DNA from: Ensifer sp. IC4062
GTDB taxonomy: Bacteria > Pseudomonadota > Alphaproteobacteria > Rhizobiales > Rhizobiaceae
Direction of reading: 5' to 3'
NCBI RefSeq assembly: GCF_020193575.1
Contig: NZ_JADYVD010000044.1
Location: 1 to 64,000 of the forward strand
Length of the DNA stretch: 64,000 bases
Below are positions 42,720 to 51,342 of the stretch, piece after piece. How positions within the stretch are numbered: position 1 is the first letter of the stretch; every line of letters begins with the position of its first letter. Under the pieces are notes generated by a model. The model made no database searches. It had not been told where the DNA came from and saw only the letters and a program-made list of their open reading frames with translations. Both the position numbers and the translations under genes were made by a program.

Positions 42720-45700
42720 ATGCTTTCGGGTTCTGTAATTTTTGCCTCGGCCTTCGCCTATCTGCTGCTGCTCTTCGCAGTCGCAAGTTATGGCGACCGG
42801 CGAGCCAGGAGAAACAATGCTGCCAGCAAGGGCAGACCGTTGGTCTATGCGCTCAGTCTCGCGATCTATTGCACGTCCTGGACCTATTTCGGCGGCGTGG
42901 GACTGGCGGCCGAACGCGGGCTCGAATTCACCGGCATCTATATCGGACCGATCCTGATGTTCACGCTCGGGATGCCGCTGATCCGCCGCATCATCCAGCT
43001 TGCCAAGACCGAAAAGCTGACATCCGTCGCCGATTTCATGGCGGCGCGCTACGGCAAGAACCCGGCTGTCGCGGCGATCGTGGCATTGATTTCGCTGGTC
43101 GGGGCCATTCCCTACATCGCCCTCCAGCTCAAGGCGGTTTCGAGCTCGGTCGCGGCGATGATCGACACGAGCCACTACGGCATTGGTGCCGGGCAGACTT
43201 TCATTGATCTGCCGCTGCTTGTGACGCTTTTCCTCGCCTGCTTCGCAATCGTCTTCGGAACGCGCCACACGGATGCGACCGAGCATCAGGACGGCCTGAT
43301 CCTCGCGATCTCCATGGAGTCGGTGGTGAAGCTCGTGGCGATGCTCACCATCGGCGCCTACGTCGTCTTCGTCCTGTTCGACGGCCCCGCGAACCTGTGG
43401 GCGCAAGCCCAGCAAAGTCCCGCAGTTCTCGCCGCCCTCGAATACCGCACGCCGCCGGCGCGATGGATCCTGCTGATCGTACTCTCGGCCTTCGCGATCA
43501 TCATGCTGCCGCGGCAGTTCCATGTAACCGTAGTCGAAAACCGCACCGAAACCGAATTGCGCACCGCGGGCGTTCTCTTTCCGCTTTACCTGATCGCAAT
43601 CAACCTCTTCGTGCTGCCGATCGCCATCGCAGGCATTCTGACCTTTTCGGGCTCCGGCGACGCAGATCTCTACCTGCTGAAGCTGCCGCTTGCCGGCGAG
43701 GTCCCCCTTTTGTCACTAACGACGTTCATCGGCGGCTTTTCCGCGGCAACCGCCATGGTCATCGTCGCATCGGTGGCGCTGTCCATCATGATTTCCAACG
43801 ACATTGTCATGCCTGTGTTCTTGCGCCGTCGGCTCGGCTTGCGTGGTGCACTCCAGGAGGACATGGCGGGGACGCTGCTCAACATTCGCCGCACAGCGAT
43901 CTTCGTCGTCCTTCTACTCGGCTATGCCTATTATCGCTCGGCCGATATCAGTGCCGGTCTCGCGTCGCTCGGGCTGCTGTCCTTCGTTGCCGTATCGCAG
44001 ATGGCGCCCGCACTTCTCGGCGGCCTCGTCTGGCGGCAGGCCAATGCTCGCGGGGCGATCACCGGAATGGTCTGCGGCTTTCTCGTCTGGGCCTATCTCC
44101 TATTCCTGCCGAGCCTCGGCGGGCCTGACAATTCCCATGTGGCGACGACGGTGCTGAGTTTCCTTCTGCCGTTCACAGATCTCTTTTCTGGACCGGATGC
44201 GGACCCGCTGGTCAATGCGACGGCTTTGAGCCTCTTCGTCAACAGCGCAGCCTACGTCCTTGCCTCGCTGACCCGGACGCCGAAACCCTTGGAGCGCTTC
44301 CAGGCCGGCGTGTTCATAACCCGCCGGTCGCGCACTGAAGGAACGTTCCGCGGACGCAAGACCAAGGTGACTGTGCGCGACCTCAAGACGACGATCGCCC
44401 GCTACATGGGTGAGGAACGCATGCAGCGCTCCTTCCACACCTATGAGCAGCAGTCCGGCCGCTGGCTTGACGAGAATGCCTCCGCCGATATGGCGCTCGT
44501 TCATTTCTCGGAACAGCTGCTCGGCAGTGCCATCGGTTCATCCTCCGCTCGCCTCGTGCTTTCGCTCGTGCTGCAGCGGATGGACGATGCCTCCTCGGAT
44601 ACGGCCTGGCTGCTCGACCAGGCGAGCGAGGCCCTGCAATATAACCAGGACATGCTGCAGACGGCGCTCTCGCAAATGGATCAGGGCATCGCCGTCTTCG
44701 ACAATGCCAACAACCTGATCATCTGGAACCGCCGTTTCAGGCATTTGCTCGATCTGCCGGAAGCCGCAGGCCAGGTCGGCTTCCCGCTCGCCGATATCGT
44801 CGAGATCCTGACCAGACGCGGCGATATCCGCAAGGACCAGGAGAAGGTGCTGGTCGCCAACTTCCTGACGCTCGACAAGCCCTTCCTGCTTGAACTCGCC
44901 AATGGCCAGCGCATCGTCGAGGTCAGAACCAATGCGATGCCGGACAAGGGCATCGTCACCACCTATACCGACATCACGCAGCGCGTCGCAGCCGACATGG
45001 CCCTGAAACAAGCCAACGAGACGCTGGAACTGCGCGTCACAGAGCGGACGGGAGAGCTGACGCGGGTCAACCGCGAGCTCGCCGAAGCGAGGGCGGCAGC
45101 GGAGGAAGCAAATATCGGCAAGACCCGCTTCTTCGCTGCCGCCGGGCACGACATCCTGCAGCCATTGAACGCTGCGCGCCTTTATTCCTCGTCGCTCGTC
45201 GAGCGCCTCGGCGACTCCGACGACAGCACGCTCGTGCACAACATCGACTCCTCGCTGGAATCGGTCGAAGCCATTCTCGGCGCGGTGCTCGATATTTCCC
45301 GGCTCGACACGGGGGCGATGAAGCCGCGCCTGCAATCCGTGCCGCTCAACGACTTGCTCCGGCGCATCGAGACGGATTTCGCGCCGATGGCGCGGGCGAA
45401 GGATCTCGAACTCATCGTCATGCCGACGTCCCTCGTCGTGCGCAGCGACCCGAACCTCCTGCGACGGGTGGTCCAGAACCTTGTCTCGAACGCCATCAAA
45501 TACACGCTGAAGGGCAAGGTGCTCGTCGGGGTGCGCCGCCGCGGCCGGACCGCGACGATCGAGGTGCTCGATTCCGGTATCGGCATTCCGCCCTCGAAAT
45601 TTCGCACCGTCTTTAAGGAGTTCGCGCGCCTCGACGAAGGCGCGCGCACCGCGGCCGGCCTCGGCCTCGGCCTCTCGATCGTCGACCGCATCTCGCGCGT

Positions 45701-46226
45701 CCTCAACCACCCGGTCAGCCTTCAGTCGAAACATGGCAAAGGCACGGGCTTCAAGGTCGCGGTGCCACTCGAAGCACGCGTGAGCGAACGCGCCAAACCG
45801 CGAGACGTCGCGGCCGCGAAGGCGAGTGATGCCCTGGCCGGTCTGAGCGTCATCTGCATCGATAATGAGCCGAAAATCCTCGACGGCATGGCAGTGCTAC
45901 TTGGGGGATGGGGCTGCAACGTCACCACAGTGGAATCGCTTGCGGGCTGCTCGGAGATGGGCCCCAACCTTCAAGCGAAGAGACCCGATGCGATCATCGC
46001 CGATTATCATCTCGGCGACGGCACCGGTATCGAAGCAATTGCCCGCATCCGCGCGCTTTGGGGGGAAAGCCTTCCAGCCCTGCTGGTCACGGCCGACCGC
46101 TCGCCAGAGGTACGCGGCGCCGCCGAACGCGATGCTATCGCCCTGCAAAACAAGCCCGTACGGCCGGCAGCCATGCGCGCATGGTTGACCCAGCTCTCTG
46201 TTGCCGGGAAAGCGGCTGCGGAATAG
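42720..46226 (+). CDS. Hybrid histidine kinase with N-terminal Na+/solute symporter domain
   Basis: An 1168-residue CbrA/ErcS'/NahK-type sensor. Residues 1 to about 500 form a sodium:solute symporter-like domain with about 13 helices (SLAIYCTSWTYFGGVGLAAE, PRQFHVTVVENRTETELRTA). A PAS-like segment follows (QTALSQMDQGIAVFDNANN), then a coiled coil, HisKA with His810 in AAGHDILQPLNAAR, HATPase with LLRRVVQNLVSNAIKYTL and GLGLGLSIVDRISR, and a receiver with Asp1095 in IIADYHLGDGTG. GGAGGAG precedes the ATG. Such kinases link nutrient sensing or uptake to carbon and nitrogen control. The convergent LuxR-type regulator at 46320 is a likely partner. Confidence 0.94.
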   Translation: MLSGSVIFASAFAYLLLLFAVASYGDRRARRNNAASKGRPLVYALSLAIYCTSWTYFGGVGLAAERGLEFTGIYIGPILMFTLGMPLIRRIIQLAKTEKLTSVADFMAARYGKNPAVAAIVALISLVGAIPYIALQLKAVSSSVAAMIDTSHYGIGAGQTFIDLPLLVTLFLACFAIVFGTRHTDATEHQDGLILAISMESVVKLVAMLTIGAYVVFVLFDGPANLWAQAQQSPAVLAALEYRTPPARWILLIVLSAFAIIMLPRQFHVTVVENRTETELRTAGVLFPLYLIAINLFVLPIAIAGILTFSGSGDADLYLLKLPLAGEVPLLSLTTFIGGFSAATAMVIVASVALSIMISNDIVMPVFLRRRLGLRGALQEDMAGTLLNIRRTAIFVVLLLGYAYYRSADISAGLASLGLLSFVAVSQMAPALLGGLVWRQANARGAITGMVCGFLVWAYLLFLPSLGGPDNSHVATTVLSFLLPFTDLFSGPDADPLVNATALSLFVNSAAYVLASLTRTPKPLERFQAGVFITRRSRTEGTFRGRKTKVTVRDLKTTIARYMGEERMQRSFHTYEQQSGRWLDENASADMALVHFSEQLLGSAIGSSSARLVLSLVLQRMDDASSDTAWLLDQASEALQYNQDMLQTALSQMDQGIAVFDNANNLIIWNRRFRHLLDLPEAAGQVGFPLADIVEILTRRGDIRKDQEKVLVANFLTLDKPFLLELANGQRIVEVRTNAMPDKGIVTTYTDITQRVAADMALKQANETLELRVTERTGELTRVNRELAEARAAAEEANIGKTRFFAAAGHDILQPLNAARLYSSSLVERLGDSDDSTLVHNIDSSLESVEAILGAVLDISRLDTGAMKPRLQSVPLNDLLRRIETDFAPMARAKDLELIVMPTSLVVRSDPNLLRRVVQNLVSNAIKYTLKGKVLVGVRRRGRTATIEVLDSGIGIPPSKFRTVFKEFARLDEGARTAAGLGLGLSIVDRISRVLNHPVSLQSKHGKGTGFKVAVPLEARVSERAKPRDVAAAKASDALAGLSVICIDNEPKILDGMAVLLGGWGCNVTTVESLAGCSEMGPNLQAKRPDAIIADYHLGDGTGIEAIARIRALWGESLPALLVTADRSPEVRGAAERDAIALQNKPVRPAAMRAWLTQLSVAGKAAAE

Positions 46227-46242
46227 GGGCGGCTGACGGAAA

Positions 46243-46298
46243 TGCCCTCATACTGCTCCCCGAGAGAGGGGACTTTGGAAGTGCCGCGTATGAGGGCA
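46243..46298. repeat. Branched palindrome between convergent kinase and regulator genes
   Basis: Perfect 11-bp outer arms TGCCCTCATAC (46243-46253) and GTATGAGGGCA (46288-46298) enclose a smaller hairpin TCCCC (46257-46261)/GGGGA (46268-46272). It sits midway in the 93-base spacer between two 3' ends. It may end both transcripts or be another intergenic repeat family; it lacks a T-run. Confidence 0.6.
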
Positions 46299-46319
46299 GA
46301 AGCGAACGTGACCGGCAGA

Positions 46320-46967
46320 TTAAGCCGCTGCCACCGTACCGATCTTCGACAGCTGGATGACTGCCTGCGTGCGGCTGTCGACGTTGAGCTTCAGCAGGAT
46401 CGCTGAAACATGGGCCTTGATCGTCGCCTCCGAGACGCCGAGCTCGTAGGCGATCTGCTTGTTGAGCAGGCCCTCGGCAAGCATGCTGAGCACGCGCGAC
46501 TGCTGCGGCGTCAGCGTCTGCAGCCGATGGAGGAGATCGGCCACTTCCGGCTCGTATTCCTGATTCTGGTCGTAGCCCGCCGGAACGAAAACTTCACCGG
46601 CGATCACCTTGGTGATGCCGTCGCGAATTTCATCGATGCCAGCAGACTTGGAGAGGAAACCGGCGGCACCTAGATCGATCGCACGATGAATGGTCGCCGG
46701 GTCGTCGTGGGCCGAGACGATCATAACCGGGAGGCTCGGAAACTCCGCCCGCAACGCAATAAGGCCCGAAAGACCGCTGACGCCGGGCATGGTGAGGTCC
46801 AACAGCATCAGGTCCGCATCCGGATATTCGGTCGCCGCTTTGCGCGCGGCCGCGAAATCACCCGCTTCGACTATACCCGGGGCATCGGCCATGCCGCTCA
46901 GCGCCTGGCGCATTGCACCACGAAAGAGCGGGTGGTCATCGGCGATGATGATGGTCATTTCCGGCAT
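46320..46967 (-). CDS. NarL/LuxR-type response regulator
   Basis: A 215-residue two-domain regulator. The receiver has acidic residues Asp10-Asp11 (IIADDHPLFRGAM), phospho-acceptor Asp57 (LMLLDLTMPGVSG), VMIVSAHDDP and FLSKSAGIDEI. The LuxR-type DNA-binding domain is LTPQQSRVLSMLAEGLLNKQ then IAYELGVSEATIKAHVSAIL. ATG 46967 has GGAGGGAGC about 7 bases upstream; ATG 46958 is three codons later. It is convergent with the symporter-fused kinase. In Pseudomonas, kinases of that class work with AgmR/ErbR-type regulators of this same family, so pairing is plausible. Confidence 0.92.
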   Translation of the reverse strand: MPEMTIIIADDHPLFRGAMRQALSGMADAPGIVEAGDFAAARKAATEYPDADLMLLDLTMPGVSGLSGLIALRAEFPSLPVMIVSAHDDPATIHRAIDLGAAGFLSKSAGIDEIRDGITKVIAGEVFVPAGYDQNQEYEPEVADLLHRLQTLTPQQSRVLSMLAEGLLNKQIAYELGVSEATIKAHVSAILLKLNVDSRTQAVIQLSKIGTVAAA

Positions 46968-47057
46968 AGGATGCTCCCTCCCAAGAGCCTCAGCCCCCGA
47001 ACCCTGCGCATCCTCCAACGCGCCGGATCGCGTCTCAATGGTTCGTGCCGACGCCCG

Positions 47058-47492
47058 TCAGGTCTTTTGCGGCACCCCGGAACCATCGGTGGAACCGTCT
47101 CCGCTCCCTTCGAGATCCTTCACGATCTCCATGAACTTACGCATCATTCTTTCCATGATGCTCATCGTCCGGTCAATCTCTTCATCGCTCGGAAGAGCCG
47201 GTTTCATCGCTGTTTCACCGCTTTTGACGGCCTTTTCCAGTGCCTCGACGCGTTTGGTCAAAAGATCGATCTCCCGCTCGAAGGCCGACCGCTCATCGGC
47301 CGCCATCCGGCAGACGAGCTCGCCATCCTTTTCCCGGCACAATGTAACCTCTCCCGTCTCAGTGTCGAGCCGCGCGATGCCGGTGTCCGATTTTTGCATG
47401 CTGTAGCGCCCAGGGGCCACCTCCTGGGCATAGGCCGACGCGACCCAGCCGAGCGTCAGCCCCATCGCCAGTGCCGCAACTACCTTCCTCAT
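47058..47492 (-). CDS. Periplasmic protein with C-terminal coiled coil, unknown function
   Basis: A 144-residue protein with a Sec signal peptide (MRKVVAALAMGLTLGWVASA..AYAQ). A small beta region follows (GRYSMQKSDTGIARLDTETG, VTLCREKDGELVCRMA) with two cysteines that may pair. The next part is a heptad-rich helix (FEREIDLLTKRVEALEKAV) and a Met-rich helix (TMSIMERMMRKFMEIVKDL). ATG 47492 has GGAGGAG upstream. It is divergent from the DUF952 gene. No named family recognised. Confidence 0.75.
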   Translation of the reverse strand: MRKVVAALAMGLTLGWVASAYAQEVAPGRYSMQKSDTGIARLDTETGEVTLCREKDGELVCRMAADERSAFEREIDLLTKRVEALEKAVKSGETAMKPALPSDEEIDRTMSIMERMMRKFMEIVKDLEGSGDGSTDGSGVPQKT

Positions 47493-47597
47493 GACAGCTC
47501 CTCCATTGGATGCTGCGGAAATCCGCCTTCCGTGGTGGACAAGCGCCAATATTTGCGGCAAGGCCACGATTGGGTTTCACGACGGACAAGCGGGCAC

Positions 47598-47945
47598 ATG
47601 AACGCCATTATATACAAAATCGTCCCGGCACTGCTATGGCAGGAGGCGCGGCGGGCTGGACAATTCACGGGGGCGCCCGTCGACCTCGCCGATGGCTTCA
47701 TCCATTTCTCGACCGGGGATCAGGTCGTCGAAACGGCCGCAAGGCACTTCGAAGGGCAGGACGGCCTGGTGCTCGTCGCCATCAATGGTGCGGCCCTTGG
47801 CGACAAGCTCGTGTACGAGCCGTCGCGCGGCGGCGCGCTGTTTCCCCATCTCTACGGGCCGCTCCCGCTCGATGCGGTGATCTGGGAGAAGCCGTTGCCA
47901 TTGGGTGCCGACGGCCTCCACGTCTTTCCCGAGCTTCTACCATGA
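47598..47945 (+). CDS. DUF952-family protein
   Basis: A 115-residue protein with the DUF952 pattern: IIYKIVPALLWQEARRAGQF, LADGFIHFSTGDQVVETAAR, then LVLVAINGAALGDKLVYEPS, FPHLYGPLPLDAVIWEKPL. The family resembles glutathione-S-transferase-related or tRNA-synthase-related small folds by annotation, but its activity is unknown. It overlaps pyrD by four bases (ATGA), a coupling often seen in rhizobia, so expression is tied to pyrimidine synthesis. Confidence 0.88.
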   Translation: MNAIIYKIVPALLWQEARRAGQFTGAPVDLADGFIHFSTGDQVVETAARHFEGQDGLVLVAINGAALGDKLVYEPSRGGALFPHLYGPLPLDAVIWEKPLPLGADGLHVFPELLP

Positions 47946-49030
47946 TCGATGCCCTGAAATTTCTCTCACGCAGCGGTCTGTTCCTTCTCGATCCGGAGGC
48001 CGCGCACGGCCTATCGATCAAGGCGCTCAAAAGTGGACTGGTGCCAAGTTGCGCGGCGCCGGCCGATCCGCGCCTCAGCCAAGAAATCGCCGGTCTCACC
48101 TTCCCTAACCCCATCGGCATGGCGGCCGGGTACGATAAGAATGCAGAAGTGCCGGAGGTGCTCCTGAGGATCGGCTTCGGTTTCACCGAAATCGGCACCG
48201 TCACGCCTAGACCGCAGCCCGGCAACGACAAACCCCGTATCTTTCGGCTGGTGGAAGATCAGGCGGTCATCAACCGCCTGGGCTTCAACAACGAGGGCCA
48301 CGGAGCCGCGCTCGCGCGCCTTCAAGCCTGCTCGCGTCAGGCACTGATCGGCGTCAATATCGGCGCCAACAAGGACAGCGCCGATCGCATCAACGACTAT
48401 GTCGCGGGCATCCGGACATTCTATCCGGTCGCGCACTATTTCACGGCCAACATCTCATCGCCGAACACGCCCGGTCTGCGAGACCTCCAGGCGCGCGAAA
48501 GCCTGGTAGCGCTGCTTTCGGCTGTGCTTGCGGCCCGCGACGAGGAAGCAAGGAAAAGCGCGAAGCGAATTCCGGTTTTCCTGAAGATCGCCCCTGATCT
48601 CACCGAGGAAGGGATGGACGACATCGCGGCTGAAGCCTTGGCACACGATCTCGACGGCCTGATCGTTTCCAACACCACGCTTGCGCGCGACGGATTGAAG
48701 GACCGGCGGCAGGCTCAAGAAGCGGGCGGGCTTTCTGGCAGGCCGCTTTTCGAAAAATCGACGGCAGTGCTCGCGCGGATGCGCAAGCGCGTCGGCCCCG
48801 CCCTGCCGATCATCGGCGTCGGCGGCGTCCACTCGGCGGAAACCGCGGCGGAGAAGATCCGCGCCGGCGCCGATCTCGTCCAGCTTTATTCCTGCATGGT
48901 CTATGAGGGGCCGGCGCTGCCTGGCCGGATCGTGAGGGGGCTGTCAGAACTCTGCGATCGCGAGAAGCTCGCCTCAATCCGCGACATCCGCGACAGCCGC
49001 CTGGACTACTGGGCCGCGCGAAACGCCTGA
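47942..49030 (+). CDS. pyrD: Dihydroorotate dehydrogenase (quinone), class 2
   Basis: A 362-residue membrane-associated flavoenzyme of pyrimidine synthesis that oxidises dihydroorotate with ubiquinone. The N-terminal amphipathic extension LSRSGLFLLDPEAAHGLSIK is specific to class 2. FMN and substrate motifs are FPNPIGMAAGYDKNAEVPE, FGFTEIGTVTPRPQPGNDKP, RLGFNNEGHGAA, ANISSPNTPGLRDLQ with the catalytic Ser, LDGLIVSNTTLAR and IIGVGGVHSAETA. The start ATG overlaps the DUF952 stop. Its 3' end overlaps the convergent MATE gene by 25 bases. Confidence 0.96.
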   Translation: MIDALKFLSRSGLFLLDPEAAHGLSIKALKSGLVPSCAAPADPRLSQEIAGLTFPNPIGMAAGYDKNAEVPEVLLRIGFGFTEIGTVTPRPQPGNDKPRIFRLVEDQAVINRLGFNNEGHGAALARLQACSRQALIGVNIGANKDSADRINDYVAGIRTFYPVAHYFTANISSPNTPGLRDLQARESLVALLSAVLAARDEEARKSAKRIPVFLKIAPDLTEEGMDDIAAEALAHDLDGLIVSNTTLARDGLKDRRQAQEAGGLSGRPLFEKSTAVLARMRKRVGPALPIIGVGGVHSAETAAEKIRAGADLVQLYSCMVYEGPALPGRIVRGLSELCDREKLASIRDIRDSRLDYWAARNA

Positions 49031-50373
49031 GCGGCGCGCCGCGGTACCAGGACCAGCAGGAACAGCCCGCGCATGAGCAGGAACAGATTGAGCCCTGCCC
49101 AGAGCCCGTGATTGCCGAAGGCCGGGATCAGTATCGCGAGCGCGAACACATAGCCGATAAAGGCTGCCAGCATCATGTTGCGCATATCGCGTGACCAGGT
49201 GGCGCCGATGAAAACGCCATCCATCAGGAAGGCGAGCGCGCCGGTCAGCGCCGTCAGCGCCGCCCAGGGCATGTATTCGTAAGCGAGCGCCCGCACATCC
49301 GGCGCGGTCGTCAGCACATCGACCAGCGCATCCCCGAAGACGAGGAAGCCAAGCGTCGTCAGTGCAGCGAGTCCAAGCGACCAAAGCGCGGTCATGCGCA
49401 AGGCGCGATCGAAGGCCGGACGATATCCGGCGCCGATCGATCGTCCTGTCAACTGCTCGGCCGCATTGGCGAGGCCGTCGAGATAGTATCCGGCGACCAG
49501 GAAAATCGTCATCAGCACGGCGTTGGCGGCAAGCGTCACAGGCCCGAAGGCCGTGCCGATCCGCGTCATCAGCGTGAAGGCTGCAAGCAGCACGAAGGAG
49601 CGGATCATGATGTCGCGGTTGAGACCGAAGAGTGGCTTCAGCCGCTCGCGGGCGAAGACCGTCCGCCAGTCTGGCGCATCGCGCCGGTCAAATCTCCCAT
49701 AGACGATCGCGAAGCCTACGAGTGCGCCGATGACTTCGCCCGTCACCGTCGCCAGCGCCACGCCAGTCACGCCCCAACCGAGGACGAGGCCGAGCAGGAT
49801 GGAAAGCACGATGTTGATGCCGTTGATGAGCGTCTGCAGCAGGAGGCCGATGGACCCTTCGCCGCGCCCGAGGACGAAGCCGAGGATCGCGTAATTAGCG
49901 AGCGCCGCCGGCCCGGACAGGATCCGATAGAAGAAATAGGTGCGCGTGACCGCTTCGACCTCGGCACCGGGCGCCATCAGCCAGAGGCCAGCGGCAAACA
50001 GCAAAGGCGAGAGCAAGACGACCGCGACGCCCGAGACAAGCGCGATCACCAGCGACCGCCAGAAGACCGCCTGCTGCTCGCGGCGGTCGCCTCGGCCATA
50101 GGCCTGCGCCACAAGACCGGTGGTAGCAGCCCGAAGGAAGTTGAAGGTCGTGAAGATCAGGTCGAACATCACGGCGCCAACCGCGAGCCCGGCTAGCAGA
50201 TCCGCCCGGCCGAGACGGCCGACCACCGCGGTGTCAACAAGACCAAGCAGCGGCGTCGTCAGGAACCCCAGCGTCATCGGCAGGGCGATGGAGAAGATCA
50301 GCCGATTGGTGACGTGAAACGGACCGGCTTCGCCAGCATGCGCGTCGCGTTTGAGGGCCTCCGTGGCAGCCAT
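49006..50373 (-). CDS. MATE-family efflux transporter (DinF-like)
   Basis: A 455-residue transporter with about 12 helices that should export drugs or metabolites using an ion gradient. RLIFSIALPMTLGFLTTPLL, GLVDTAVVGRLGRADLLAGL, TTFNFLRAATTGLVAQAYGR and ILGFVLGRGEGSIGLLLQT are typical of the DinF branch; the second half repeats the fold (GYYLDGLANAAEQLTGRSIG). ATG 50373 has GAGGAT about 7 bases upstream; ATG 50388 and 50412 are further in-frame options. It is transcribed after the DUF6460-CAP pair on the same strand. Confidence 0.92.
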   Translation of the reverse strand: MAATEALKRDAHAGEAGPFHVTNRLIFSIALPMTLGFLTTPLLGLVDTAVVGRLGRADLLAGLAVGAVMFDLIFTTFNFLRAATTGLVAQAYGRGDRREQQAVFWRSLVIALVSGVAVVLLSPLLFAAGLWLMAPGAEVEAVTRTYFFYRILSGPAALANYAILGFVLGRGEGSIGLLLQTLINGINIVLSILLGLVLGWGVTGVALATVTGEVIGALVGFAIVYGRFDRRDAPDWRTVFARERLKPLFGLNRDIMIRSFVLLAAFTLMTRIGTAFGPVTLAANAVLMTIFLVAGYYLDGLANAAEQLTGRSIGAGYRPAFDRALRMTALWSLGLAALTTLGFLVFGDALVDVLTTAPDVRALAYEYMPWAALTALTGALAFLMDGVFIGATWSRDMRNMMLAAFIGYVFALAILIPAFGNHGLWAGLNLFLLMRGLFLLVLVPRRAAQAFRAAQ

Positions 50374-50423
50374 CGTCAATATCCTCATGGGCGGCTTCCG
50401 AACCACCCACAAGGGGAATCACA

Positions 50424-50927
50424 TCAGCCGGAGAGCACCATGGCCCAAAAGGGGCGGTTTCCGGAAGCGGAATTCTGCGCCACTGCAACACCGAGGCCAC
50501 GGTATGTACCGAGCATGTTTTCGAGGTGCTTCGGAGAATGGAACCAGGCGTTATAGGCACTCTCCGCATCGTCCTGGCCCATGGCGATGTTTTCCGCTGC
50601 CGGAAGGGTAACGCCCTGTGATTTCATCCGGTCGTAGAAATTGTCGCGCCAGCCGATGTTGTGCTGCATCTTGCCGACACGCGCCATGCGCGCCGCCTGG
50701 CTCAAGGCCGCAACCGACGCGACGGGATCGTGAACGAGAGACGACAGCCCGCGATCCTTCCGGAGCGTGTTTACATAGCCAAGCGTCGCTGTCGTCTGGT
50801 CGCTTCCGCTGCCTTCGCCAGTAGACAGGAGGTTTGATGTCGTGCAGCCGGCAAGTGCGCCGAATGAGAGGAAACCGCCAGCCCGCAACAGGACGCGCCT
50901 GCGGATCAGAAATTGCTGATGCTGCAT
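50424..50927 (-). CDS. CAP/SCP-domain lipoprotein
   Basis: A 167-residue secreted protein. The N-terminus has RRRVLLRAGGFLSFGALAGC. This combines a twin-arginine-like start with a lipobox whose Cys is residue 28, so it may be a Tat-exported lipoprotein. The CAP domain has VNTLRKDRGLSSLVHDPVAS, ARVGKMQHNIGWRDNFYDRM, LPAAENIAMGQDDAESAYNA, then FHSPKHLENMLGTYRGLGVA, all matching the bacterial SCP-like family of unknown enzymatic role. ATG 50927 is 2 bases after the DUF6460 stop, so the two are co-transcribed. Confidence 0.88.
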   Translation of the reverse strand: MQHQQFLIRRRVLLRAGGFLSFGALAGCTTSNLLSTGEGSGSDQTTATLGYVNTLRKDRGLSSLVHDPVASVAALSQAARMARVGKMQHNIGWRDNFYDRMKSQGVTLPAAENIAMGQDDAESAYNAWFHSPKHLENMLGTYRGLGVAVAQNSASGNRPFWAMVLSG

Positions 50928-50929
50928 GC

Positions 50930-51196
50930 TTACCGTCGATAGCTCAAAACACGAAGAATGAGGAAGGCGGGAATGACGATCGCGGCGCCAAGCAACAGAT
51001 AGTCGCCGACCCTTCCAAGGGCCGCGAAACCCGTACGCCACAGGTCGAGCAGAAAATTGCGAACGGCGAAATAGATGTCGACCGGATACCAGTCGAACAC
51101 GGTCATGACGAAACCGACAAGGATCGACACCACCACGAGCTTGACCAGCACGCGCAACGGCGTGTCCCCCAGAAACTTGTTAAGTCCGTCCGACAT
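50930..51196 (-). CDS. DUF6460-type small membrane protein
   Basis: An 88-residue protein. MSDGLNKFLGDTPLRVLVKL leads into a first helix (VVVSILVGFVMTVFDWYPVD), then an amphipathic segment (FLLDLWRTGFAALGRVGDYL) and a second helix (LLGAAIVIPAFLILRVLSY). The pattern matches DUF6460 of Rhizobiales as I recall it. ATG 51196 has AGGAG about 11 bases upstream; the longer frame to 51331 lacks a start signal. It precedes the CAP lipoprotein by two bases. Confidence 0.8.
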   Translation of the reverse strand: MSDGLNKFLGDTPLRVLVKLVVVSILVGFVMTVFDWYPVDIYFAVRNFLLDLWRTGFAALGRVGDYLLLGAAIVIPAFLILRVLSYRR

Positions 51197-51342
51197 CAGC
51201 GAATATTCTCCTGTTACCCTCAAATAAGCCGCCTTCACCGAGGTCGCAAGGCGCAACAGAAAGCGAGTTGCGTCGTCCTTCAAATTCCGCTTGTATTTTT
51301 CCGTGGCCAGCGCCAGAAGCGTCCATCGCAAACCACGCCGTC

